This document shows, piece by piece, positions 50,801 to 60,460 of a stretch of 64,000 nt of DNA. The first letter of the stretch is position 1, and each line of letters starts with the position of its first letter. Origin of the DNA: CAWATZ01 sp963784995 (lineage in GTDB: Bacteria; Planctomycetota; Planctomycetia; Gemmatales; Gemmataceae); contig CAWATZ010000002.1 of NCBI GenBank assembly GCA_963784995.1, positions 186,001 to 250,000 of the forward strand, read 5' to 3'. The position numbers were made by a program, and so were the translations under genes. The notes beneath the pieces are model-generated. The model saw only the letters and a program-made list of their open reading frames with translations. It made no database searches and had not been told where the DNA came from.

Positions 50801-52381
50801 AGGTCCAGGTCTCGCCGGTCGCGATGTAGGTCTTGCCGGTCATGTTGCCGGCGGCGTCATAGCTGTAGTTCCAGGTGCCGTCGGAGAGCAGCTCGTTGCC
50901 CGGCCCGGTGACGTAGCCCGGCATGGTGCGATTGCCGGCCGCGTCATAGCTGTAGGTGTGCGTGCCGTCAGAAATGACCTCTCCCGCGGCATCGTAGCTG
51001 TAGGTGGCGTCCACGACGCCGTTGCGTGTCTCGCTGAGCAGCTGGCCGGCGGTGTTATAGCTGTAGACGTAATCCTCCAGCACCGCGCCGCTGCCATCCA
51101 GCGCCTTCAGCTCCGTGACGTGCCCGGCGGTATCGTAGCTGTACTGCACCGAACCCAGCACGGTCGTGCCGGCCAGGTCGGCGTAGTAGGTCAGCGTGGC
51201 TACCTGGCCAGTGCTGGTATAGGTCGCATCGACACGCAGCGGGGCCGAAGCGCTGCTGGTGAAGTCCTGCTCGGTTGCCTGCTCCTGGCTGTTGTAGGTG
51301 GTGTCCACCGCGCCACCGAGGGTGTCCTGCACCACGGTGGGGTTGCCGGCCGTGTCGTAGCTGTACGTCTGCGTCACGCCGCTGGGGTCGGTCTGGGTCG
51401 CGACCTGGTTGGTGGAGGTGTAGGTCGTGGTGGTCGTGGCGCCGCTGGCGTCAGTGACGGTCAAGGGATTGCCACTGCTGTCGCGGGTGATGGTGTCCTG
51501 GAACAGGACGTTGCCTGCCGAGTCGGTGGTGACGTCGGAGACAACGTTGTTGCTGGCGTCGTAAGTCAGAGTGCGCGTCCAGCCGGCCGGGCTGGTCTCG
51601 GTCAGCAGATCGCCGTTGGTGCTGTAGCTGAAGGTCCAGGTTCCCTGCGGCGTGGTCATCGTCGCGGGGTTGCCGTTGGTGTCGTAGGTGAACGTAGTTG
51701 CATTGCCATCGGGATCGGTGACCGAGGTGACCTGGGCTTGGTCGTTCAGCTGGTAAATCGTCGTTGGCTGGTTGCCAAACGCCAGCGAGCCGCCGACACC
51801 CCCGGCATCGACCTTGATCGTCAGCGGGCTGGCCGGACCAGCCGAATCGGTCTCGCTGCTGACGTCGTCCACCGAAGCGGCGCTGATGGAGTCGATGCCG
51901 TCGCTGACGCTGACGCCGCTGACGTCCCCGCTGGCATCGATCTGATTGACGTGGCTGAAGCCGCTGATCGGTCCGGTGAGGTTGGCAAAGGTCAATTCGT
52001 CGGCAGTGGAGCCGGCCCCGGCCGTGGCGCCGCCGAAGTCGCCGCGGGAATGGACCGTCAGCGTACTGTCGGCCGCCAGCGTGATCGGACCGACGTGGCC
52101 GTCGCCGACCGTATCGGGCATCCCTTCCGTCTGGTCGGTATGCACCTCCAGCTGCGCACCGGGAGCGGCCGTGCCGTCGATGCCATCGATGCTGGCGTTG
52201 GTCAGCAGGTCATAAGTGGTGCCAGGGTCGAGCAAGGTCACGTCGATGCTGCTCACCTCCTGGTCGAAATTGTAGCTCTGGCCGCCGGCAAGGGTAGTGC
52301 TGCCCGTGGATCCGTCGGGGTTGGTGAAGTCGAGCTGGACGGAGCCGGCGCCCTGGTTGGCGAAGTCGATGTCGCTGGGGA
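48950..52381. repeat. Segmental duplication, copy 1 (Rhs core and helical region)
   Basis: The segment corresponds to 54272-57702 with a constant offset of 5321-5322 bp; the only length difference seen is the single extra G at 50744. The core part (about 50760-52381) is nearly identical to its partner; the helical part (about 48950-50200) shows scattered substitutions. Homology stops abruptly at 52381/52382, inside coding sequence, and at the toxin junction near 48950. Confidence 0.9.
50691..52256 (-). CDS. Truncated Rhs protein, N-terminal piece (YD repeats, no export region)
   Basis: Residues from GTG 52256 (SSIDVTLLDPGTTYDLL) through Rhs/YD repeats (YQLNDQAQVTSVTDPDGNATTFTYD; YSYDTAGNPTVVQDTL). 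The homologous frame continues upstream to 52381 (PSDIDFANQGAGSVQLDF), where similarity to the long copy ends and an in-frame TGA follows near 52403. The PKD, NIDO, Ig-like and LEPR regions of the long copy are absent. The ORF ends out of frame after the +1 shift at 50744. It is an orphan core without its own secretion front. Confidence 0.75.
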   Translation of the reverse strand: MSSIDVTLLDPGTTYDLLTNASIDGIDGTAAPGAQLEVHTDQTEGMPDTVGDGHVGPITLAADSTLTVHSRGDFGGATAGAGSTADELTFANLTGPISGFSHVNQIDASGDVSGVSVSDGIDSISAASVDDVSSETDSAGPASPLTIKVDAGGVGGSLAFGNQPTTIYQLNDQAQVTSVTDPDGNATTFTYDTNGNPATMTTPQGTWTFSYSTNGDLLTETSPAGWTRTLTYDASNNVVSDVTTDSAGNVLFQDTITRDSSGNPLTVTDASGATTTTTYTSTNQVATQTDPSGVTQTYSYDTAGNPTVVQDTLGGAVDTTYNSQEQATEQDFTSSASAPLRVDATYTSTGQVATLTYYADLAGTTVLGSVQYSYDTAGHVTELKALDGSGAVLEDYVYSYNTAGQLLSETRNGVVDATYSYDAAGEVISDGTHTYSYDAAGNRTMPGYVTGPGNELLSDGTWNYSYDAAGNMTGKTYIATGETWTYGYGLDGRITHAEDRDASGQLAGAGGRDVQPGRPAE

Positions 52382-52436
52382 GGCGGACCCGCCCTCTTGC
52401 ACATCACCAGGCTTGCGGTCCCGTGTCGCGGGGCAA

Positions 52437-52862
52437 TCACTTCTGGCCAATTTTTTTCTCGCTCTCGTACAGGGTGATCTGATACGAAGCGATGCGGGCT
52501 ACGTCTGCCAGGGGCATGCGGACTTGGTTGGACACGACCTGGCTTTTCCCCGGGAGCAGGAAAACCGACTGGCTGGTGCAGCCAATCAGTTTGTTGTCCT
52601 TGTCAAAGAAGGCAACGTACAGCACGGCGTTCAGCTGCTTGTCCGAGGTGTTCCGCAGCCTGCCGTTCGCCGCGATGGCCGTCACCCCCTCGAACTCGAA
52701 ACGATGAAAGTCACTGTCGAACTTGACGTTGTCGCCGACGGTGACCTCGATGCGCTTCTTGGCGCCAGCGGGGAACTCGGCGGTTCCACTCTTGTTGGCA
52801 GCAGGAAGGGGGGAGGTGAATAGCACAAGGACGGACAGCAGTGAAACGAGGTAGCGTAGCAT
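52437..52862 (-). CDS. Small secreted protein of unknown function between toxin modules
   Basis: ATG 52862 follows AAAGGAGAACCC. 141 residues with a signal peptide (MLRYLVSLLSVLVLFTSPLPAANKS). A single beta-rich domain contains RIEVTVGDNVKFDSDFHRFEFEGVTA, GRLRNTSDKQLNAVLYVAFFDKDNKLIG, SVFLLPGKSQVVSNQVRMP and ITLYESEKKIG. The fold suggests an immunoglobulin-like (FxLYD-type) surface domain that modifies or stabilises exported proteins; that is inference. It sits between the immunity gene of the long Rhs module and the truncated Rhs copy. A fragment of a paralogue remains at 46920-47010. Confidence 0.7.
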   Translation of the reverse strand: MLRYLVSLLSVLVLFTSPLPAANKSGTAEFPAGAKKRIEVTVGDNVKFDSDFHRFEFEGVTAIAANGRLRNTSDKQLNAVLYVAFFDKDNKLIGCTSQSVFLLPGKSQVVSNQVRMPLADVARIASYQITLYESEKKIGQK

Positions 52863-53036
52863 GGGTTCTCCTTTGGGATGAATGTTACACAGTTTTTCAC
52901 ATCCCGTACACACACTATATGGCGATCAAATAAGTAGAGCAAGGAACACAACAACCGGACGTACCTCAACTCGTACGCATCAGCATAATTGTATGATTCG
53001 AGTCGCGTCCCTATTCAGCCCTCAGTCCGCGTCAAT

Positions 53037-53555
53037 TCAGAAACAGGAATTGTCCCAGGTGTCCGGGGGATCGAAAACATGTCCCCCGTACTCATTCTCA
53101 TCCTGCTCGGGCTCTTCCACGTCGATATATCTACCGTGCCACTTCACCCAGGGCGCAAGTACCTGATGAACGTAATAATGAACGACAATTTCGATGACTT
53201 CATCCGCAAGCAACAAGTTCTGCGGCGGAAAGGGGGTATCAATTCCCTCACACCTAAACAGTTTATTGGATGCGGCGCGCACCACGTTCGCGTACGCCAC
53301 CAGAATCGGACCATCGGGCAGGTTTGCCGGGCATTGCACCGCCGCGAATCCCCCCCCAATGCCAATCCCCAACACACAACCCCGGCTGTTGCGAAAACTC
53401 AGCATTCGCGGTTCACGCTGGCTGAAATGCATCAAGGTTGAACGCAACTCCTTCTCGGACCGAATTGGCCATTGAGGACGATCCTCGTCCTCATATATGC
53501 TTGGTGAGGGTTGAAACTCATCAAGCAAGAGCCATTCAGTAGTCTGGTCGCTCAT
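53037..53555 (-). CDS. Imm1-like immunity protein of the long Rhs module
   Basis: 172 residues; ATG 53555 overlaps the toxin stop TGA (53552-53554) as ATGA, so the pair is translationally coupled. The Imm1 landmarks SEKELRSTLMHFSQREPRML, RGCVLGIGIGGGFAAVQ and ADEVIEIVVHYYVHQ align with the immunity protein at 47575-48198. Imm1 families pair with SCP1.201-like deaminases, consistent with the upstream tip. Soluble, no signal. The A/T-richer composition matches the toxin tip rather than the Rhs core. Confidence 0.75.
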   Translation of the reverse strand: MSDQTTEWLLLDEFQPSPSIYEDEDRPQWPIRSEKELRSTLMHFSQREPRMLSFRNSRGCVLGIGIGGGFAAVQCPANLPDGPILVAYANVVRAASNKLFRCEGIDTPFPPQNLLLADEVIEIVVHYYVHQVLAPWVKWHGRYIDVEEPEQDENEYGGHVFDPPDTWDNSCF

Positions 53556-56500
53556 TGTTGTGCCTCCCCAACAAAGCGTTCATAGTAATTATTGAATCCG
53601 GTAGGTGTCTTGGCCCACACCTGAAGGGTGATACCCTGCGGAAGAAGTGTCGATCGAAGTTGGAATTGGCACCCATTACCAATAATCTGGGTGCCTCCAG
53701 TTAGGCAAGGAGTTAAATTAAGGTAAAGTCGGCCTTCCGTCGCATGCAGGTGCCGCATGATGGCTGCTGCTTCTCCTTCGGTATGGAAGTACAAGTTCGC
53801 AAAGCCGTTGTTCCAATTCCGAATCCCTGCCGTATTCGCATAACCGCTATACCAGGCTGATCCCTGAAACTGAATCCCCTGAGTCGCAGTACCGCTCGCC
53901 AGTTGGTACTCCCTGCCACCAACGACGAGAATGCCGAGTACCTTCCCTTCTGTACTGTCGTAATTCGGGATTCGCGCCAGAATCTGGGCGGTAGTTCCAC
54001 CTGCGAATGGGGCTGACGGCGGCATGGGCATGTTATGGAACGGGTAATTGTTGGCAGCCGCCTGGAGGATTTGAATGACTCGGTTGCGGAAGTTGTCCGC
54101 CTGCGTGGCCAGGTTGATGTAGGCAGTAACCGGGTTTGGCGCAGTGGCGATCAACTGCTGACTGGTTTGAACCAGACCGTTGAATTGGGTCTGCAAGTTC
54201 GCTAGTTGCTCCTGGGTAATGGCAGCAGGAGGTTGCTGGAGCCACTGAGCAATCGTGTTAAGATACAAGGGCAGGGGAGTACTCGCCCGCATGACGACAG
54301 GCGTCCCGTTCTGGTTCACTACCCAAAGCCGGTGTTGCTCCGTACCGATCGTCAACGTTTCTACCTTGACGACCAGTCCCTGATACTCAGGATGGTTGTT
54401 GAGTCCCAGATAGCCCTTGGCCTTGTCCCCCAGATAGCTGATCCCCTTCCCGATCGCGTTCAATGCAACATTGCGCACGCTCTCGATCGACCCAGCCACC
54501 GCCTGCGGCAGGTCCTTGACGTGCAGCTGCGCCGCGATGAAGTTCAACCCCACCGGGATCAGCCCGTTCAGGAAGTTCGTCACCGCCTGGGCCATCCCGG
54601 CTGTCTGGCCCGCTACCACGTCCTTGATGTTGTTAGCAATCGTGGTCGCTACTCCCGCCAGCTGACCGAACTGTTCCAGCGAGCTGCTCAGCCACGTCAC
54701 CGTGTCGTAAATCGCACTCAGGACCCCCGCGCCCGGAATGGCAAACTTCGCTGTCAGGAAGGCAACCGCCTCGGGCACCACGTTTTTCGTGATGTAGTTG
54801 ACCCCCTGCTGCAGCACCTGGTCCACGATCTGCTGGGGCGTGAAGTTCGCCGATGCGGCCTGCAGCCAGTTGTAGACCCCGGAGACGCCCTGGCTGATCC
54901 AGGTCTGCACGTACTGATAAGCCTGCGTCACGAGGGCCACGTTGGCAGCGCCCAGCTTGTCCACCAGCACCGACTGGATGTTGTCCCAGGTCAGCTTGAA
55001 GAACTGCAGCAGCCACTGGCTCACCTGCCCGACGTCAGTCCAGTTTGCGGGCGGAGTCGGCAGGCCTTGCAGGCCGGCAGTCACCCACTGCATCAGCGTG
55101 TTCTGCAGCGTTGTACCCAGATTGTCGAAGAAGTTCTTCAGTCCCTGGCCAACCCCCGCCGCCAGGTTGCTGAAGAAGCTCACGGGGTCAGTGACGATGG
55201 CCTGCAGCACCTGCGTGGCCGCATCCTTGAACTGAGCCAACTGCGCCCACAGGTCGGTGAACGCCTTGCCGAACTTCTCCAGCTGGTCCATGAACCCCTT
55301 GGCCGCGCTCAGGGTGGCATCGACGAAGGTGCTGCCCACAACCAGCAACTGCTCGCCAGCCTTGTCCACCAGCCAGGTAACCTTGTTGACTCCGGCCTGG
55401 AAAGTCTCATAGGACTTTGCCACGAAATCGCCGGCAGTGGTCACCACCGTCGTGAAGGCGTTGGCTACCGCTGTTGCCACGGCGCTGGCCGTGTCGGCAA
55501 CGTAGGTCGTGACCGCGTTCCAGGCGTCGGTCAGCCACCACAGGCCAGACGTGTCGGTGTGCGTGGTCGTCTGGTTGCCGGCGAAGCGATACAGGTTGGC
55601 ATCGCCAGCCTTGATCCCCTCGGGGTCAGGGCTGGTCCAGCGGCCTGTTGCCGGATCGTAGACCCGAGCAATCGCCCCGTGGTAGAGTCCCAGGGCGGCA
55701 TCGTACTGCATCCCATCCCAGCCGACCTGGCTGACCGGCAGCGATCCGGACGCGACGTTGCCGAAAGCGTCGTAGTTGGCGTGGGCCACCACCCCGCCGG
55801 AACCGATCAGGTCACGGACAGAGCCCAGTGGGTCGGTGACTACCGTGCTAACGTTGCCACTGGCATCGACCGTGGCCAGCAGCTGGCCCGAGGGTGCGTA
55901 CAGGAAGCGCTGCAGCAGGTTGCCGGCGCCATCCAGTGTGGCCGCCAGGTGCGTGCCATCGTAGACGAACTGAGTCACCTGTGTGCTGTTCGCCGAAGTC
56001 CAGACCGTCTCCTCACTCAGCTGGCCTGCCGGGTTGTACGTCTCGTCCACCTGCTCCAGCAAGTTCCCAGACGCATCGCGGTCCTCGGCGTGGGTGATCC
56101 GGCCGTCCAGCCCAGAGACGTAGGTCCAGGTCTCGCCAGTAGCGATGTTGGTCTTGCCGCTCATGTTGCCGGCGGCGTCGTAGCTGTAGTTCCAGGTGCC
56201 GTCGGAGAGCAGCTCGTTGCCGGGTCCGGTGACGTAGCCCGGCATGGTGCGATTGCCGGCCGCGTCATAGCTGTAGGTGTGCGTGCCGTCAGAAATGACC
56301 TCTCCCGCGGCATCGTAGCTGTAGGTGGCGTCCACGACGCCGTTGCGTGTCTCGCTGAGCAGCTGGCCGGCGGTGTTATAGCTGTAGACGTAATCCTCCA
56401 GCACCGCGCCGCTGCCATCCAGCGCCTTCAGCTCCGTGACGTGCCCGGCGGTATCGTAGCTGTACTGCACCGAACCCAGCACGGTCGTGCCGGCCAGGTC

Positions 56501-59500
56501 GGCGTAGTAGGTCAGCGTGGCTACCTGGCCAGTGCTGGTATAGGTCGCATCGACACGCAGCGGGGCCGAAGCGCTGCTGGTGAAGTCCTGCTCGGTTGCC
56601 TGCTCCTGGCTGTTGTAGGTGGTGTCCACCGCGCCACCGAGGGTGTCCTGCACCACGGTGGGGTTGCCGGCCGTGTCGTAGCTGTACGTCTGCGTCACGC
56701 CGCTGGGGTCGGTCTGGGTCGCGACCTGGTTGGTGGAGGTGTAGGTCGTGGTGGTCGTGGCGCCGCTGGCGTCAGTGACGGTCAAGGGATTGCCACTGCT
56801 GTCGCGGGTGATGGTGTCCTGGAACAGGACGTTGCCTGCCGAGTCGGTGGTGACGTCGGAGACAACGTTGTTGCTGGCGTCGTAAGTCAGAGTGCGCGTC
56901 CAGCCGGCCGGGCTGGTCTCGGTCAGCAGATCGCCGTTGGTGCTGTAGCTGAAGGTCCAGGTTCCCTGCGGCGTGGTCATCGTCGCGGGGTTGCCGTTGG
57001 TGTCGTAGGTGAACGTAGTTGCATTGCCATCGGGATCGGTGACCGAGGTGACCTGGGCTTGGTCGTTCAGCTGGTAAATCGTCGTTGGCTGGTTGCCAAA
57101 CGCCAGCGAGCCGCCGACACCCCCGGCATCGACCTTGATCGTCAGCGGGCTGGCCGGACCAGCCGAATCGGTCTCGCTGCTGACGTCGTCCACCGAAGCG
57201 GCGCTGATGGAGTCGATGCCGTCGCTGACACTGACGCCGCTGACGTCCCCGCTGGCATCGATCTGATTGATGTGATCGAAGCCGCTGATCGGTCCGGTGA
57301 GGTTGGCAAAGGTCAATTCATCCGCGGTGGAGCCGGACCCGGCCGTGGCGCCGCCGAAGTCGCCGCGGGAATGGACCGTCAGCGTGCTGTCGGCCGCCAG
57401 CGTGATCGGACCGACGTGGCCGTCGCCGACCGTATCGGGCATCCCTTCCGTCTGGTCGGTATGCACCTCCAGCTGCGCACCGGGAGCGGCCGTGCCGTCG
57501 ATGCCATCGATGCTGGCGTTGGTCAGCAGGTCATAAGTAGCACCAGGGTCGAGCAAGGTCACGTCGATGCTGCTCACCTCCTGGTCGAAATTGTAGGTCT
57601 GGCCGCCGGCAAGGCTAGTGCTGCCCGTGGATCCGTCGGGGTTGGTGAAGTCGAGCTGGACGGAGCCGCTGCCCTGGTTGGCGAAGTCGATGTCGCTGGG
57701 GACGTGGACCACCTGGGTGCAGATGGGGCTCTGGGCGCCACCGGCGTCCTCTACGTAGGCGTCGATGGTGTGTGTGCTGCCTGGGTCGAGGCCCTCCAGC
57801 ACGTCGTCGGGGGAATCGGTGGGCTGGAAGCCGCCGCCATCGAACTGGTAATAGTAGGTGAAGCCGGCGTCGGTCAGGTTCTCGGACGGGTCGGTGACGT
57901 TGGTGAACGAGACGGTATCATTGGTGCTGATGGTATGGACCGGATCGCCCCAGCCAAAGGTGCCGCTGGGCCCCACGTCCGCGATGGTGACCGGGACAGA
58001 CTGCGCAGTGTAGTTGCCCTCGGCGTCCTCGAAGCGGAAGGAGGGGGTGCAGCTGCCCGGGTCAGCGAAGACGTGACTGAAGACGAACGACTGCGAGCCA
58101 TCCGATGCAGTCGTGACGTTCTGCCACTGGTCGGAAGTCACCAGGTCGTAGTTGCCGCTGCCGTCCCAGTCCACCCAGAGGCTGGGCGTGATGCTCGGAT
58201 CGGTGTAATTCAGGCCGGTGACGCTGAACCAGACCGGAGAGCCATTCTGTAGCGTCTGCGTTGAGCCGTCCGGCTGGCTGGAGGCCAGGGAGATGCTCCC
58301 CGTGGGGGCAACGTCGGTGACGGTCACAGTAATGTTGTCGATGTTGTCCAGGCCATCGTTGTCCACAACGTCCAGGGCAACGTCGTAGGTGCCAGGGTCG
58401 AGGAAGGTATACGTGGGAGTCAGCGTGCCGTTGGCAGATGGGTCGGCGTTGAAGTTCTCGCCGTCGTAGTCGAAGTCCCACTGAATCGAGGAGATGCCGC
58501 TGTAGGCGCTGGCCGTGCCACTGAAGGTAACGGGAGTGCCGGCGCTGACCGTGATGTCCGAGCCGGCGCTGACGTCGGGAGGCAATTCGTCCACAAAGAC
58601 GTTGACAAGGCCGAGCTGGGTGTTGCCGTTGTTGTCGGAGAGCTGGACGGCGGCGACGTAGCTGCCTGGCGCATACAGGTTGCTGGGGCTGGTGACACCC
58701 GCAGCCGAGGGGTCGGCCTGGAAGGATCCGCTGTAGTTGAAGTCCCACTGGACCGAACTCCAGTCAACGTTGCCGACCAGGTCGAGAGCTTGCGGTGCGG
58801 GGAAGGTGATCGCCTGCCCCTCGTCGCTGGACTGATCCGGCGGCGGCAGGACCACCAGGGTCGGAATGTCGGCCACGTTGACCGTAACCGTGACCACTTG
58901 CTCGTCGCCATTGGCGTCCGAGATGTCGGCCGCGACAGTGTAGGGACCGGGCCCAATGAAGGTGTGGGCAACCGTCACGCCGCTCGACTCGGCGTTGAAG
59001 TTAGCGCCGTCGTAGTTGAAGTCCCAATCGACGGACAAATCGCTCGGGTCAACTCCCGCGGCGGAAGCCGTGAAGTAGACCGAGTCGCCGACGTTGATTT
59101 GCGAGCTGCTGGCCTGGATGCTGGGGTTGAAGGAACTGGAGCCGCTGCTGTCGCCGCTGCTGTCGCCGCTTGTGTCTCCACCGCTGTCCCCACTATTGTC
59201 CCCACCGGTACTGCTCCCACTTCCCGAGTTCGGCGGCAGAGTCTCACTGGGATCGAGGACCTCCACGCTCGCGACGTCCATGGCAGTGTTGCCGGCGACG
59301 TTGGTTACCTGCACGGCCACCAGGTAAATGCCGGGAGCAGTGTAGACATTGCTGGGTGTCAGCGTGCTGGCCGAGGCGTCAGGCTGGAAGGTCGTGCCGT
59401 CGTAGTTGAAATCCCACTGGACCTGGGTAATGGCCGTGGGGCCGTTCGGGTCGCTGGCCGTGGCGCTGAAGTTCACGGTGTCGCCGGCGTGGACATCCAC

Positions 59501-60355
59501 CAGCTGGTTATCGATGGACACCGTGGGTGAACCGTCGGACGTGGTGTCAGTAGCGGAGCCGTCACCGCTGCCGTCGCCGGTCCCATCGTCGGCCGGCGGC
59601 ACGTAGTTGACGTTCACGCGCACCACGCCAAGATTGCTGTCCGCCGTGGCGTCATGGGCCTGGAACAGGAACTCATCGACACCGCTGAACCCAGGGTTGG
59701 GCACATAGGTGGCGACGTTGCCGGAGATGGAGACCGTCCCGTTACTTGGGCCGCTGAAGATCGTATAGGTGAGGCTGGCCGGGTTGGGATCAATCGCTTG
59801 CAAGGTAATGGTGGCTGTGGTGTCCTGGTCCATACTGACGGTCTGCTTGACCGGCAAGGGGCGGTTGTGGTCAACCGGAGTAATGCTGGCCGTCGTCGTC
59901 GCCGTGGTTGAGGACAGGACGTAGTCACCAGCGGCAGCGCCCGTCAAGCTCAATCCAGTGGCTGTCACGGTCCAAGTTCCCACTCCTGCGCTGGCGAACT
60001 CAGCATCTCCCACCTGAAGGCTGACATCATCACCGCTGACAGCACCGGTCAAGTCCTGGCTGCTCAACGTGGCCGCAGTCGTGCCATCGTAGACCTTGTC
60101 GTTGGCAGTCACTACCCCTGTCACCGTCGCCGGGGTAATGGTAAACGCAACCGGGGCGGTGGTAACGCTGGCGTAGTCAGTGCTTCCGGCGAAAGAGGTC
60201 ACTACGGTGTAGCTGCCCGCCTGCGTCGGTGCAGTGGCACCGAGGTCGGCAATCACGTTCCCACCAGCGTCCACTTGCTGGTAGTCCAGTGTGGGCGAGA
60301 CGCTTTCCAAAGTGCTGGCTGGGGTGTCATCGATTCCTACCACAACCCCTGCCAC
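53552..60355 (-). CDS. Giant PKD/Rhs polymorphic toxin, main piece with SCP1.201-like (DddA-type) deaminase tip
   Basis: 2267 residues, the same frame as 60461-62167 and separated from it only by one amber codon, so the real product may start at 62167. The order is two MBG/YDG-type repeats, a cadherin-like repeat (about 180-260), about six PKD-type domains (VQWDFNYDG...), and Rhs/YD repeats (NQPTTIYQLNDQ; YSYDTAGN). The core end is DPEGIKAGDANLYRFAGNQ, then a ~400-residue helical region, junction VVMRASTPLP and a ~240-residue tip. The tip has H2191-T-E2193-GEAAAIM (His at 53783-53785) and C2217...C2229 before LLPQG, the SCP1.201/DddA deaminase pattern. Immunity is encoded directly downstream. 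Confidence 0.85.
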   Translation of the reverse strand: MAGVVVGIDDTPASTLESVSPTLDYQQVDAGGNVIADLGATAPTQAGSYTVVTSFAGSTDYASVTTAPVAFTITPATVTGVVTANDKVYDGTTAATLSSQDLTGAVSGDDVSLQVGDAEFASAGVGTWTVTATGLSLTGAAAGDYVLSSTTATTTASITPVDHNRPLPVKQTVSMDQDTTATITLQAIDPNPASLTYTIFSGPSNGTVSISGNVATYVPNPGFSGVDEFLFQAHDATADSNLGVVRVNVNYVPPADDGTGDGSGDGSATDTTSDGSPTVSIDNQLVDVHAGDTVNFSATASDPNGPTAITQVQWDFNYDGTTFQPDASASTLTPSNVYTAPGIYLVAVQVTNVAGNTAMDVASVEVLDPSETLPPNSGSGSSTGGDNSGDSGGDTSGDSSGDSSGSSSFNPSIQASSSQINVGDSVYFTASAAGVDPSDLSVDWDFNYDGANFNAESSGVTVAHTFIGPGPYTVAADISDANGDEQVVTVTVNVADIPTLVVLPPPDQSSDEGQAITFPAPQALDLVGNVDWSSVQWDFNYSGSFQADPSAAGVTSPSNLYAPGSYVAAVQLSDNNGNTQLGLVNVFVDELPPDVSAGSDITVSAGTPVTFSGTASAYSGISSIQWDFDYDGENFNADPSANGTLTPTYTFLDPGTYDVALDVVDNDGLDNIDNITVTVTDVAPTGSISLASSQPDGSTQTLQNGSPVWFSVTGLNYTDPSITPSLWVDWDGSGNYDLVTSDQWQNVTTASDGSQSFVFSHVFADPGSCTPSFRFEDAEGNYTAQSVPVTIADVGPSGTFGWGDPVHTISTNDTVSFTNVTDPSENLTDAGFTYYYQFDGGGFQPTDSPDDVLEGLDPGSTHTIDAYVEDAGGAQSPICTQVVHVPSDIDFANQGSGSVQLDFTNPDGSTGSTSLAGGQTYNFDQEVSSIDVTLLDPGATYDLLTNASIDGIDGTAAPGAQLEVHTDQTEGMPDTVGDGHVGPITLAADSTLTVHSRGDFGGATAGSGSTADELTFANLTGPISGFDHINQIDASGDVSGVSVSDGIDSISAASVDDVSSETDSAGPASPLTIKVDAGGVGGSLAFGNQPTTIYQLNDQAQVTSVTDPDGNATTFTYDTNGNPATMTTPQGTWTFSYSTNGDLLTETSPAGWTRTLTYDASNNVVSDVTTDSAGNVLFQDTITRDSSGNPLTVTDASGATTTTTYTSTNQVATQTDPSGVTQTYSYDTAGNPTVVQDTLGGAVDTTYNSQEQATEQDFTSSASAPLRVDATYTSTGQVATLTYYADLAGTTVLGSVQYSYDTAGHVTELKALDGSGAVLEDYVYSYNTAGQLLSETRNGVVDATYSYDAAGEVISDGTHTYSYDAAGNRTMPGYVTGPGNELLSDGTWNYSYDAAGNMSGKTNIATGETWTYVSGLDGRITHAEDRDASGNLLEQVDETYNPAGQLSEETVWTSANSTQVTQFVYDGTHLAATLDGAGNLLQRFLYAPSGQLLATVDASGNVSTVVTDPLGSVRDLIGSGGVVAHANYDAFGNVASGSLPVSQVGWDGMQYDAALGLYHGAIARVYDPATGRWTSPDPEGIKAGDANLYRFAGNQTTTHTDTSGLWWLTDAWNAVTTYVADTASAVATAVANAFTTVVTTAGDFVAKSYETFQAGVNKVTWLVDKAGEQLLVVGSTFVDATLSAAKGFMDQLEKFGKAFTDLWAQLAQFKDAATQVLQAIVTDPVSFFSNLAAGVGQGLKNFFDNLGTTLQNTLMQWVTAGLQGLPTPPANWTDVGQVSQWLLQFFKLTWDNIQSVLVDKLGAANVALVTQAYQYVQTWISQGVSGVYNWLQAASANFTPQQIVDQVLQQGVNYITKNVVPEAVAFLTAKFAIPGAGVLSAIYDTVTWLSSSLEQFGQLAGVATTIANNIKDVVAGQTAGMAQAVTNFLNGLIPVGLNFIAAQLHVKDLPQAVAGSIESVRNVALNAIGKGISYLGDKAKGYLGLNNHPEYQGLVVKVETLTIGTEQHRLWVVNQNGTPVVMRASTPLPLYLNTIAQWLQQPPAAITQEQLANLQTQFNGLVQTSQQLIATAPNPVTAYINLATQADNFRNRVIQILQAAANNYPFHNMPMPPSAPFAGGTTAQILARIPNYDSTEGKVLGILVVGGREYQLASGTATQGIQFQGSAWYSGYANTAGIRNWNNGFANLYFHTEGEAAAIMRHLHATEGRLYLNLTPCLTGGTQIIGNGCQFQLRSTLLPQGITLQVWAKTPTGFNNYYERFVGEAQQ
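54272..57702. repeat. Segmental duplication, copy 2 (Rhs core and helical region)
   Basis: Partner of 48950-52381 (offset 5321-5322 bp). It lies wholly inside the long Rhs gene. Outside it, the long gene continues with PKD domains on one side and with its own deaminase tip on the other. Confidence 0.9.
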
Positions 60356-60460
60356 GGTAACGGTCGCGGCGAACGTCGAGCTGTTGTAAGTGCCGCTCGC
60401 ATCGGTCAGGGACAGGGTTGGGGTCGCTTGAGAGATGGTGAAAGGAACCGGTTGACTGGT

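Noticed and set aside
54206..58252. Very long plus-strand open frame (about 1348 codons) inside the Rhs region
   Set aside because: It is antisense to the Rhs/PKD toxin, whose minus-strand protein has clear repeats and motifs. The plus product is rich in Arg/Gly/Val of the kind produced by reading GC-rich codons backwards and shows no domain.
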